Source: a virus. From it: a stretch of DNA of 24,697 bases. The DNA lies in the IMG/VR virus record IMGVR_UViG_3300031841_001534, positions 1 to 24,697 of that record. One strand, 5' to 3'. The notes under the pieces are model-generated. The model saw only the letters and a list, made by a program, of their open reading frames with translations, was not told where the DNA came from and did not search any database. This document shows positions 1-7,112 of the stretch, piece after piece. The translations under genes and the position numbers were made by a program. How positions within the stretch are numbered: the first letter of the stretch is position 1; each line of letters opens with the position of its first letter.

Positions 1-27
1 ATGAGTTTGACCACATTGCGTGGGTGA
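1..27 (+). CDS. C-terminal end of an upstream gene (partial)
   Basis: Frame 1 is open from the window edge to a TGA at 25-27, giving a tail that ends in TTLRG. The TGA overlaps the GTG start of the next gene as GTGA. This is the same 4-nt stop/start overlap seen at several junctions further along this operon, which is the only reason to think this frame is the end of a real gene. Only eight residues are visible, so no function can be given. Confidence 0.3.
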   Translation: MSLTTLRG

Positions 28-476
28 TTAATTTGATTTTGTTCATAGATAAGTTATTTAAGAATTGTGGTATGGGTGCAAGTCATGTTATTAACAAAGA
101 CAATCAAGTGTGTATAAAAAGATGGGGGATATGGACTTCATACTTTACTATTTTCTTTTCTAAAATATTACCTCTAAAAGAGATGTATGACATAGAACAA
201 TTATTTCATTCACACCAAGCTAACTTTGTATCTTTTATTTTAAAAGGAGTTTATTTAGAAGATGTATTAAAAGGTGATGTAATAACTCGTAAAGAACATA
301 AGTGGTTTAATCATCTTACTTATGATTGTCATCATAGAGTGATTTGTTATGAACCTGTTTATACATTAATGTTTATGGGTAGAAAAAAATCAAACACTAC
401 TGTAAGACTAAAATCAAAAGGTAGTAAATTAAAATACGATAGATTTTTTAAATTAAATGATGAAGAAAAAATATGA
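24..476 (+). CDS. Small cupin-fold protein, copy 1
   Basis: This 150-residue protein carries a cupin-like core: His62-Ser-His64 followed by NFVSFILKGVY, an acidic residue at Glu79, and a second histidine pair at 103-104. These match the two metal-binding cupin motifs (HxH...E and a distal His). It is a clear paralogue of the protein at 1338-1811; the two share HSHxxNFVSFI.KG.Y, a KWFN motif and HR(I/V).C. The frame stays open back to the window edge, but I chose GTG at 24 because it gives about the same length before the shared G-x-G motif as the paralogue and overlaps the upstream TGA. The role is unknown; a metal-dependent dioxygenase, isomerase or sugar-binding protein are all possible. 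The start is less certain than the fold. Confidence 0.7.
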   Translation: MINLILFIDKLFKNCGMGASHVINKDNQVCIKRWGIWTSYFTIFFSKILPLKEMYDIEQLFHSHQANFVSFILKGVYLEDVLKGDVITRKEHKWFNHLTYDCHHRVICYEPVYTLMFMGRKKSNTTVRLKSKGSKLKYDRFFKLNDEEKI

Positions 477-1366
477 TTTATTTACATAGAGTGATTGTTG
501 AAGATAGTGAGGCAACATGGAAAATTTATTGGTTTAATCCTGGCATATTATCTCATAGAAGACACATAAAGAAAATACAAGATGAGATATATAAAGTTTT
601 TCCTAATGAAACTTATAGTTGGGCAGACCCTGCTCATCAATGTTTTGGATATCATTTAAAAGATAATATTATTGTTACTAATGTATGTGGTTCTAATGAT
701 GAGAACTTACATAAAAATAAAAGGTATGTAGAACTTAAAGACCAAAATGAAATATATTATAATAAAGACTTTGTTTGTTTTTATTATGATTTAGATAATA
801 AGAAAAAATGGAGTGAGGTATATTATAGGAGAGATGATAACCCTCAGATAATAACTAAAACAGAATTAGATGATGGATTAAATGTAGAATGGATATCAGA
901 ATATTACAATGATAAGTTTGAAAAGACAGGTCAAAATTTATTTATAACTGGCGAGTGTGAAGATATCTATAAATGGATTGATAAACAAAATGCAGACATA
1001 CCCAAACCATTTAAAAATCCTATTAAAATGGATATGGATGATAGACCAATAGTTGACCACATCAATACTAAAAATGCAATTAAATGTGAATATGATATTG
1101 AGGGTAATTTAGTTAAACTAAAATTCTTTGGTTGTGTTCTAAGAACTAAGATGAAAGTAGAAGGTAAGTTTTCTCACTTAGAATTAAGCTCTGATTATAT
1201 AAGTAGTATAAATAATAGTGAACAAACAGAAATCGTTGAATATAATTATGATGATTATGGAAATCGTATTCCATCTACAATCATAAAAAAAATTGATGAT
1301 TATATTTTCTTTCCTAAAGCAAGGGAGAATGGTGAATATGAAAGAGTTTTACTCAAAGATATGTAA
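473..1366 (+). CDS. Unrecognised 297-residue protein
   Basis: I do not recognise a family. The protein is rich in Asp, Asn, Lys and Tyr, is predicted soluble, and has no signal peptide or membrane segment. It has clusters of aromatics (around residues 100-120) and a C-terminal half that looks beta-rich, with alternating charged and hydrophobic residues. The start overlaps the upstream stop as ATGA (473-476), and its last 29 bases overlap the second cupin gene. It sits between two paralogous cupin genes, which suggests that a cupin-X-cupin block arose by duplication or is kept as a unit. No catalytic motif is visible. Confidence 0.75.
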   Translation: MIYLHRVIVEDSEATWKIYWFNPGILSHRRHIKKIQDEIYKVFPNETYSWADPAHQCFGYHLKDNIIVTNVCGSNDENLHKNKRYVELKDQNEIYYNKDFVCFYYDLDNKKKWSEVYYRRDDNPQIITKTELDDGLNVEWISEYYNDKFEKTGQNLFITGECEDIYKWIDKQNADIPKPFKNPIKMDMDDRPIVDHINTKNAIKCEYDIEGNLVKLKFFGCVLRTKMKVEGKFSHLELSSDYISSINNSEQTEIVEYNYDDYGNRIPSTIIKKIDDYIFFPKARENGEYERVLLKDM

Positions 1367-1811
1367 AAAACTTAAAATAGGTTTTGGGCCTAATCATGTT
1401 GTTGCCAACAATGGTGTAACAGCATTATCTCGTTGGGGTTTCTGGTCGCCTTTCTTTACTGTTCTTGTATCTCGTGTGCATCCTATTGACCACGATAAGA
1501 TGTTTAATAATACAAGAGTAGATGCTAGAGTAATTTATCATAGTCATGAAACTAACTTCGTATCTTTTATATTTAAAGGAAAGTATACAGAGGAAAGAAA
1601 TGTTGATGGTAAAATTATAGTCAAAGAACGAAAGTGGTTTAATTATGTAAAGCGTGATACCTTTCATAGGATAAAATGTGATGACTATGCTTGGAGTATT
1701 CAAGCAGGGTTTACTAGAGATGAAAAAGTCAAAGTAAAAATTAATAATAAAATATATCCACATAGAAGATTATTTACTATGGGTGGTAGGAGTGATGGAA
1801 CTTTAGGATGA
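1338..1811 (+). CDS. Small cupin-fold protein, copy 2
   Basis: This 157-residue paralogue of the protein at 24-476 has His68-Ser-His70 followed by ETNFVSFIFKGKY, acidic residues at 85-86, and a distal His at 110 in DTFHRIKC, the expected cupin metal ligands. The start is ATG 1338, because AAGGGAGA at 1321-1328 lies at a workable distance from it; ATG 1329 would almost touch the ribosome site. The first 29 bases overlap the upstream gene, and the end overlaps the next gene as ATGA. Its placement directly ahead of a run of 2OG/Fe(II) oxygenases, which share the double-stranded beta-helix fold, suggests a related oxidative or metal-binding job. Substrate unknown. Confidence 0.75.
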   Translation: MKEFYSKICKKLKIGFGPNHVVANNGVTALSRWGFWSPFFTVLVSRVHPIDHDKMFNNTRVDARVIYHSHETNFVSFIFKGKYTEERNVDGKIIVKERKWFNYVKRDTFHRIKCDDYAWSIQAGFTRDEKVKVKINNKIYPHRRLFTMGGRSDGTLG

Positions 1812-2500
1812 TAAAAGTATTAAATGATGTAGACAGCACCGAAGTGAAAAATTATTGGAAGGTAACAGGAACAAATGATGAAACATTTCCTTACTTACTT
1901 ATTGATAAGTGGTACAACCCAGAAGAACTAGAGGGAATCTGGAAAGAACTGGATTTCTATCAGTCTTGCCCTGACCATCATCAAGTAAGAACAGAAGATG
2001 CAGAAACACCTGTTGCTAGAGAGCCAGGCGGTTTAGCAAGAAGTAGTGCGTTTAGATTTCATCTATGGGATGTGTATTCTCAAAACAGTAAAGGATATCA
2101 CTACTCACATATTTTAAGATGTAGGTATAAACAAAGGTCGCCAGAGTTTCATAACTTAGTGAAGAAACATTTACCCATACACTTTTTAAGTTTTGCTGGC
2201 ACAAACACAGATGGTACAATGGTATCGTACTATGAAGATGGTGATTACTATAAACCACATATTGATAGTATGATGTTTACTTGTTTGATATGGATTTTCA
2301 AAGAACCAAAACAATTTAAAGGTGGTGAGTTTGTTTTACCACAAGCTGGTGTTACGATACCCATGAAGAATAATCGTATGATATTGTTTCCTAGTTACTA
2401 CACTCATGCAGTAAATCCTGTTAAGTTTGATGGTGAAAAAAATCAAGGATTAGGTAGACACACTATAACACATTTTTATAATTGGGAGGGCGGAAATTGA
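1808..2500 (+). CDS. 2OG-Fe(II) oxygenase, prolyl-4-hydroxylase-like
   Basis: This 230-residue protein has the complete facial triad of a 2-oxoglutarate/Fe(II) dioxygenase: His151-x-Asp153 in YKPHIDS, a distal His200 in YYTHAV, and Arg217 in GRHTITHF, which would bind the 2OG carboxylate. The segment FKGGEFVL and the RMILFPS strand before the distal His are typical of the prolyl-4-hydroxylase-like phage proteins. The family couples decarboxylation of 2OG to hydroxylation of a protein, nucleotide, sugar or lipid substrate; which one cannot be told here. It overlaps its neighbours by 4 nt on both sides (ATGA at the start, TTGA at the end), so translation is probably coupled. It is expected to be cytoplasmic. 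Confidence 0.9.
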   Translation: MIKVLNDVDSTEVKNYWKVTGTNDETFPYLLIDKWYNPEELEGIWKELDFYQSCPDHHQVRTEDAETPVAREPGGLARSSAFRFHLWDVYSQNSKGYHYSHILRCRYKQRSPEFHNLVKKHLPIHFLSFAGTNTDGTMVSYYEDGDYYKPHIDSMMFTCLIWIFKEPKQFKGGEFVLPQAGVTIPMKNNRMILFPSYYTHAVNPVKFDGEKNQGLGRHTITHFYNWEGGN

Positions 2501-3033
2501 ATAAACAAATAAAAATATATGATAATATTTTTGATGTGCAGATGTTAAATTATCTAGACAACTATATTCAAGAATTGCCATATTACCCACATTCATCTAG
2601 CACACCAGATAAGAATAATTTTTTTGGTACTGAAAATCTTTATGGTGGTCATAATATTATTAATTTTATATCAGATGTGATAACTGAATATAATGGTAAA
2701 CAATTATTTAAAGAAACACCTACTGTAACTAGAGCATATGCAAACGCACATAACTATGGAAAACATAATGGTGGTCGTTGGCATACTGACGAGGGTGATA
2801 ATGGAAATGGTTGGTGTAGTGTAACTATGTTACTTTATTTACAAGAGTGGAATGGGAAATGGTTGGGTGGCACAATGTTTAAAGATGGTGAAGAAGTTGA
2901 TACAGTACCTTATGTTAGAAATCGTATGGTTGTATTTCCTGCTAACATTCCACACAAAGCAGAGTATCATTTAAATAAAGATTTTATGAGATTTAGTTTA
3001 GCATTTAAAATGTCAGGAAAACTTGATGTCTAA
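2497..3033 (+). CDS. 2OG-Fe(II) oxygenase
   Basis: This 178-residue protein has His96-x-Asp98 in GRWHTDEG, distal His153 in NIPHKAEY, and Arg165 in FMRFSLAF, so all iron and 2OG ligands are present. I place the start at TTG 2497: it overlaps the upstream TGA as TTGA and lies seven bases after a strong GGGAGG ribosome site (2484-2489). An earlier TTG at 2482 in the same frame would sit on top of that site. Between triad residues the protein has MLLYLQEWNGKWLGG, the hallmark strand pair preceding the distal His. It is poorly conserved against the other oxygenases here beyond the ligands, so it is probably not a recent duplicate. Substrate unknown. Confidence 0.88.
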   Translation: MNKQIKIYDNIFDVQMLNYLDNYIQELPYYPHSSSTPDKNNFFGTENLYGGHNIINFISDVITEYNGKQLFKETPTVTRAYANAHNYGKHNGGRWHTDEGDNGNGWCSVTMLLYLQEWNGKWLGGTMFKDGEEVDTVPYVRNRMVVFPANIPHKAEYHLNKDFMRFSLAFKMSGKLDV

Positions 3034-3733
3034 TTTAACAGGAAAAACAATATTAGTTACAGGTGCGACAAGTGGTATCGGTAATGCGATTGCAAACAAA
3101 CTAAAACAAAGTGGTGGAAATGTCATTGGTGTTTCTAGAAGAAAAGAAGATGTGAATAACTTTGATGGTAAGTGTATTGTTATAGAACTAACTAATGAAG
3201 AACAAATAAAAGAAGAACTTGCAAAGATAGAGAAACCAGACATACTAATTAACTGTGCTGGTTTAGGTATAGATGAAAAAGAGTTAGTAGAAACAACAAC
3301 AGAAGAATGGAATATGATGATTGATTGTAATTTAAAATCTATGTATCTACTTACAAGAGAACTTGTTCCTCACATGAAAGAAAATAATTGTGGTGTGATT
3401 GTAAATATGTCATCAATTTTTCATAAAGGTGAACAAGGTCAATGTTTATATTCAACTTGCAAATCAGCAGTCTTAGGTTTTACTAATTCACTTGCAAAAG
3501 AACTAGGACAATATAATATAAGAGTACACGCAGTAGCTCCAGGCTATACAAGAACTGCTATGACACAAAGATGGATAGACAAAGGTGTTGAACCACAAAT
3601 TATGGAAAGAACACCATTAAGAAAAATTGGTATGCCAGATGATATTGCAAAGTTAGTAAATTTTTTATGTTCAGATGAATCAGATTTTATGACAGGACAT
3701 GTAACTTATATTGATGGTGGTTTAGGATTATGA
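3026..3733 (+). CDS. Short-chain dehydrogenase/reductase (SDR), FabG-like
   Basis: This 235-residue classical SDR has the nucleotide-binding TGATSGIG at 12-19, NCAG at 76-79 (NNAG in most members), Asn102, the catalytic Ser in NMSS (127-130), Tyr142-x-x-x-Lys146 in YSTCK, APGYTRT near 171, and a C-terminal DGG. Length and motif spacing are those of a complete, probably active, NAD(P)-dependent oxidoreductase. SRR at 37-39 after the second strand hints at NADP preference. ATG 3026 is preferred over TTG 3023 because AGGA lies about eight bases upstream. It is embedded between two 2OG oxygenase genes and overlaps both, so it may oxidise or reduce a product of theirs; that is inference. Confidence 0.93.
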   Translation: MSNLTGKTILVTGATSGIGNAIANKLKQSGGNVIGVSRRKEDVNNFDGKCIVIELTNEEQIKEELAKIEKPDILINCAGLGIDEKELVETTTEEWNMMIDCNLKSMYLLTRELVPHMKENNCGVIVNMSSIFHKGEQGQCLYSTCKSAVLGFTNSLAKELGQYNIRVHAVAPGYTRTAMTQRWIDKGVEPQIMERTPLRKIGMPDDIAKLVNFLCSDESDFMTGHVTYIDGGLGL

Positions 3734-4479
3734 ATTTACATTATCAATATTATTGGTTCAAAGAAGTAATCCCACATGATGTGTGTGATAAAATAATTAA
3801 AATGGGAAATGAACAAATAGAATTAATTAGAAAAGATGGTGGTGATACATCTGGAACAACAAGAGGTGGTGGTGAAAAAACAAAGGATGATAAAAGGGTT
3901 AGTGCAAAAGAACTAACACCAAAGGAACAAAGTAATGGTGATTATTATGCTAGGGATTGTCAAGTTGCATGGTTTAATAATCAATGGTTATATGATTTAG
4001 TTTGGCCCTACTTAGAAGAGGCAAATGAAAGTTCTGGATGGAAGTGGGATATTGATTGGGCAGAAAGTTTTCAGTTTACAAAATATACTAAAGATGGATT
4101 ATACAACTGGCATAATGATGGTGGTTCTGACCATCATGGGAAATACATTCTTGCTGATGATGAACTAATAGAAAAATGTAAAAAAGAAAAAGTTGGTTTA
4201 CCTAACCTATATACAGAAGATAAAACTTTTGAGGGTAAGGTTAGAAAGATTAGTATGACAATGAACTTAACTGACCCTAAAGAATATGATGGTGGTAAGT
4301 TAAAATTTGATTTAAGTAAGACACATGATTCTGGAGTAGATATCATGGAAATAGAGGAGATAAATAGAAAGGGTTCTATTGTGTTTTTTCCTTCTTTTAT
4401 GTCGCACACAATAACACCCATAACTCGTGGTACACGATACTCGTTAGTGTTATGGGCACTAGGACAGCCTTGGAGATAA
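3730..4479 (+). CDS. 2OG-Fe(II) oxygenase, PKHD-like
   Basis: This 249-residue protein has His128-x-Asp130 in YNWHNDGG, distal His226 in FMSHTITP and Arg236 in GTRYSLVLW, the full 2OG/Fe(II) site. The strand MTMNLTDPKEYDGGKLKF and the KGSIVFFPSF segment before the distal His match the PKHD-type hydroxylase group (2OG-FeII_Oxy_3), a type common in marine myophages. A Gly/Thr/Asp-rich loop at 38-55 looks flexible. It begins with an ATGA overlap with the SDR. Target not predictable; protein hydroxylation is the usual guess for this group. Confidence 0.9.
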   Translation: MNLHYQYYWFKEVIPHDVCDKIIKMGNEQIELIRKDGGDTSGTTRGGGEKTKDDKRVSAKELTPKEQSNGDYYARDCQVAWFNNQWLYDLVWPYLEEANESSGWKWDIDWAESFQFTKYTKDGLYNWHNDGGSDHHGKYILADDELIEKCKKEKVGLPNLYTEDKTFEGKVRKISMTMNLTDPKEYDGGKLKFDLSKTHDSGVDIMEIEEINRKGSIVFFPSFMSHTITPITRGTRYSLVLWALGQPWR

Positions 4480-4481
4480 TG

Positions 4482-5171
4482 ATGGCAATTAGAAAACAAG
4501 AAAATGAAATATTTAATAAAAATGGTTTTGTCGTTCTTGACAAATTCATTGAGTATGAAACAAGTTTAATTTTGTTTCATCATGTAATGATGTCAGCAAG
4601 AAAAGCAAATTATGTTCAAGTGAATGAACCAGATTTATTTGATGATGAAAAACAACACTATGGTTACTTTGATAAATGTGGTTGTTTAAGTAAACCTGTT
4701 TGGAACAAATATGCTGATGGTGTAATTGAAACTGTATTAAGTTTAGCAACGCCTATGATTGAAGAAGTCGTTGGTAAAAAACTTATGCCGACATATAGTT
4801 GGGCAAGATTGTATGAACATGAAACTGCAATGGATAGACACATTGATAAAAGTGAGTGTGATGTAAGTGCAACTTTAACTTTAGGTTATGAGTTACACAA
4901 CATGAGTGATAAAGATAAAGAAACTTATTGTTGGCCCATATTCTTTGGTGATGCAAATGGAAGAAAAGGAACTAAAGGAACACCAATACAATTATTGCCA
5001 GGGCAACTATGTGTATATCAAGGAACTAAAGTAGAACATTGGAGAGAACCTTTTAGAGGGGTTCATCACGCACAAGTCTTTTTACATTGGGTAGAAAAGA
5101 AAGAAGAAAACGAACACTTGTATATTGATAGTAGACCTATGTTAGGATTAAATTCTGACTTTACAAAATGA
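4482..5171 (+). CDS. 2OG-Fe(II) oxygenase-like protein, unusual 2OG-binding residue
   Basis: This 229-residue protein has His120-x-Asp122 in MDRHIDKS and a distal His186 in KVEHWREPF. After the distal His the usual Arg-x-Ser of the 2OG clamp is replaced by VHHAQVFLHW (His195, His196, Gln198), although Arg188 and Arg192 lie close by and could take its place. The start is the second of two ATGs (4482): GGAG at 4472-4475 is six bases ahead of it but only three ahead of ATG 4479. An ATGA overlap joins it to the next gene. Length and the PGQLCVYQG strand fit the double-stranded beta-helix fold. Probably an active iron enzyme, with less certainty about cosubstrate than its neighbours. Confidence 0.82.
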   Translation: MAIRKQENEIFNKNGFVVLDKFIEYETSLILFHHVMMSARKANYVQVNEPDLFDDEKQHYGYFDKCGCLSKPVWNKYADGVIETVLSLATPMIEEVVGKKLMPTYSWARLYEHETAMDRHIDKSECDVSATLTLGYELHNMSDKDKETYCWPIFFGDANGRKGTKGTPIQLLPGQLCVYQGTKVEHWREPFRGVHHAQVFLHWVEKKEENEHLYIDSRPMLGLNSDFTK

Positions 5172-5875
5172 CAACAAATGATATTTGCTACACACCACTA
5201 GATGTATCTAACGCACCAGACTATTCTATTGATGATGTAAAAACATGGATAACCGAAAACACAGAAACTTTACAACAATGTGTAGATGATTTATGTAAGA
5301 GAGGTTTATCTGGACAAAAAGATGTTGACAAATATCCTTGGCAATTAGTTTTTGCATATTGGAATGAGTATGGTGGTTGGTTAAATGACTTTGATAAGAA
5401 GTTTCCAGAGTTATCAAAATACATGCACGAAGCATTTAATTTAAAAGAAGATGAATTGGAATCTATACTTTTATTACCTATGAATAATAATGTTACAGGA
5501 TATGGGTTTTGGCATAATGATGGCGATAGAGCAGGATATAGAATGTATTTAAATAATGATGTGGGTTCTTTGTTTCTTAGAAAAACTAAAAAACCTTATG
5601 ACAATAATCATTGGGTAAAGATAAAAGAATGTGATGACACATGGAATGATAGTGAGTTAGAAAGAACTGAACATGAATGTAAACTACTATCATCAAATCA
5701 ATGTTTTTATCTCAACAACTTTCGTTCAGCACATGCAACTTATGTAGAGGAACAACCAAAAGATTTACCTAGAATTGCTGTAATTATAAATCCAAAAGAA
5801 GTTCCTACTGATGATAGTTTAGTTATTAATTCAGCAAAAAAATATAAAGACTATGCGATAATGTATTATGAATAA
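5168..5875 (+). CDS. 2OG-Fe(II) oxygenase, beta-hydroxylase-like
   Basis: This 235-residue protein has His116-x-Asp118 in YGFWHNDGD, distal His189 in FRSAHATYV and Arg202 in PRIAVIIN. The metal and 2OG ligands are thus complete. The LNNFRSAHA stretch and short spacing to the Arg resemble aspartyl/asparaginyl beta-hydroxylase-like and related phage proteins more than the PKHD group. The N-terminal hundred residues are mostly helical and not recognisable, and could form a substrate-binding cap. It starts with an ATGA overlap and its end overlaps the next gene by 8 nt. Confidence 0.82.
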   Translation: MTTNDICYTPLDVSNAPDYSIDDVKTWITENTETLQQCVDDLCKRGLSGQKDVDKYPWQLVFAYWNEYGGWLNDFDKKFPELSKYMHEAFNLKEDELESILLLPMNNNVTGYGFWHNDGDRAGYRMYLNNDVGSLFLRKTKKPYDNNHWVKIKECDDTWNDSELERTEHECKLLSSNQCFYLNNFRSAHATYVEEQPKDLPRIAVIINPKEVPTDDSLVINSAKKYKDYAIMYYE

Positions 5876-6458
5876 AATGATGTTTCAAAAAAAAGAAAAA
5901 CAGTTAATGAAGTTTATACAGAACTTTAATATTAACATAACCGAAGATGATATGTTTAATCTGTTGAAGATTAAAAGAAGGTGGCCCTATTATCACCCAA
6001 CACAAAATGATAAACAACCAACTGTTGAAGTCATCTCTATGTATGGACAAAAACATAATTATCTAAATGATGATACAGGTTATCTTGACTTTGATAAAAT
6101 GAAATCTTTTTATGATAAAGGATTTACCATATTGATGGCAGATGTTTTAGATTTAACAGAGGAACTAAGAGAACTAGAAAAAGAATTAATTGCAAGAACA
6201 GGACTAGGTAATATTAGAGGTAACTTTTATTTTGGAAATGGTAAGCCTGGCATACACCCTAGTTTTAATTTACATTCTCATGGATATAATGTCATACAAA
6301 AACAAATCTATGGAACAAACTATTGGACTATAAATGACCAACAGTATGAAATACACGAACAAGAAATTATTATGATACCAGCACAAGCTTGGCACGAAGT
6401 TTATAAATCAGATGGAAAAAGACTTTCCCTAACTATCAATCTTGGTTATGGAGATTAA
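5868..6458 (+). CDS. JmjC/cupin-like iron oxygenase candidate
   Basis: This 196-residue protein has His136-Ser-His138 in FNLHSHGYN, then IYGTNYWTI, a distal His176 in AQAWHEVYK and Arg185 in KRLSLTINL. The HxH...H pattern and the short beta strands fit a cupin or JmjC-like fold rather than the HxD oxygenases around it. The N-terminal third is basic and helical. ATG at 5868 overlaps the upstream stop; a second ATG pair follows a few codons later, and no clear Shine-Dalgarno distinguishes them. A His in place of Asp/Glu is tolerated in cupins but not in most JmjC hydroxylases, so a cupin function is equally possible. Confidence 0.72.
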   Translation: MNKMMFQKKEKQLMKFIQNFNINITEDDMFNLLKIKRRWPYYHPTQNDKQPTVEVISMYGQKHNYLNDDTGYLDFDKMKSFYDKGFTILMADVLDLTEELRELEKELIARTGLGNIRGNFYFGNGKPGIHPSFNLHSHGYNVIQKQIYGTNYWTINDQQYEIHEQEIIMIPAQAWHEVYKSDGKRLSLTINLGYGD

Positions 6459-7014
6459 GGTATATGATAATTTTCTAGATGACAAATATCTAGACGAACT
6501 AAATGATTATAACATTTGGCAGTTAGTTGCAAAACAAGATGTGAAATGGGTGGACATACATAGTGAACCCACAAATGTATTTGAAAGAATAATCAAAAAA
6601 GAGTATCATAGAATATCGCCAACATATAACACATTCAAAGGATATGAATATTGGAGAGTTACTTTAAATTCATTTAATAATCCAACACTATCTTTACATC
6701 AAGACCTAGATGAAATTTTAGAAGAAAGAGAAGGTATAAAAAAACCTGCTAGTTTGAGTACAGTTTTGTATGGTTATCCACATCATGTGAAAGGTGGTAA
6801 TTTACAAATACAAGAAAATGAAATACAAGAATACGAACCGAAGTATAATAGATTAATTTGTTTTGATTCAAACTTACATCATCAAGTTTTGCCAGTAACT
6901 TTGGGAGTGAGAGTTGCACTTTCTGTAAACTTTTGGACTGAAAAACCTATTGGGTATCAAAGTAGTAATTTTAGGGTAAAAAAAAGAGGGGTTTCCCCCT
7001 CTAATCAATTCTAA
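6448..7014 (+). CDS. 2OG-Fe(II) oxygenase, 3' end overlapped by an opposing terminator
   Basis: This 188-residue protein has His84-x-Asp86 in LHQDLDE, His144/His145 in NLHHQVLPV and Arg155 in GVRVALSVNFW, the expected iron and 2OG ligands. YGYPHHVKGGNL is the strand pair between them. ATG 6448 is chosen; TTG 6442 in the same frame has no better ribosome site. The last residues (VKKRGVSPSNQF) are encoded by the A-run and GC-rich hairpin that act as the terminator of the opposing alkB-like gene, so this C-terminus is probably not conserved. It is the last gene of the long + strand oxygenase operon. Confidence 0.85.
   Translation: MEIKVYDNFLDDKYLDELNDYNIWQLVAKQDVKWVDIHSEPTNVFERIIKKEYHRISPTYNTFKGYEYWRVTLNSFNNPTLSLHQDLDEILEEREGIKKPASLSTVLYGYPHHVKGGNLQIQENEIQEYEPKYNRLICFDSNLHHQVLPVTLGVRVALSVNFWTEKPIGYQSSNFRVKKRGVSPSNQF
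6978..7002 (-). terminator. Rho-independent terminator for the alkB-like gene
   Basis: On the - strand a stem AGAGGGG/CCCCTCT (arms 6985-6991 and 6996-7002) with a 4-nt loop is followed by eight U residues (A-run at 6978-6985 on +). On the + strand there is no U-run after the hairpin, so it should act only on transcripts coming from the alkB-like gene. It lies within the last codons of the opposing oxygenase gene. Confidence 0.85.
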
Positions 7015-7069
7015 GGTGTCTAGCGTGGTCAATATTGAGTTTTGTTACTTTCCCTAGTGTTTGTATTAA
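7001..7069 (-). pseudogene. Possible C-terminal relic of a lost - strand gene
   Basis: Between the alkB-like stop and the terminator, one - strand frame is open for 22 codons and encodes a tail ending KLNIDHARHLRID before a TAG at 7001-7003. Upstream it is closed by an in-frame TAG at 7070-7072. The stop lies immediately before the terminator hairpin, exactly where the end of the gene that originally owned that terminator should be. The peptide is charged and regular, like a phage tail-protein C-terminus, but the family is not established. A short chance frame cannot be excluded. Confidence 0.3.
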
Positions 7070-7112
7070 CTACCCTGTAAAAACTCGTGTATGACCCCTT
7101 TAAGACCTAGTT

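Noticed and set aside
939-946. Exact TATAAATA on the - strand
   Set aside because: No - strand gene or start codon follows at a useful distance; it lies within the 297-residue + strand gene.
968-975. TATAAATG, one mismatch to the late octamer, + strand
   Set aside because: Lies deep inside a coding region with no gene start shortly after it; expected by chance in AT-rich DNA.
1425-1763. 112-codon frame on the - strand
   Set aside because: Shadow of the second cupin gene; composition is Ile/Phe/Tyr-rich without any domain, and no ribosome site.
6402-6409. TATAAATC ahead of the last oxygenase gene, + strand
   Set aside because: One mismatch, inside the coding sequence of the previous gene, and the genes overlap and are likely translated together.
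7015-7112. Possible tRNA or small RNA in the gap after the oxygenase operon
   Set aside because: No cloverleaf, TTC loop or CCA end could be drawn on either strand; only the short relic frame was seen.
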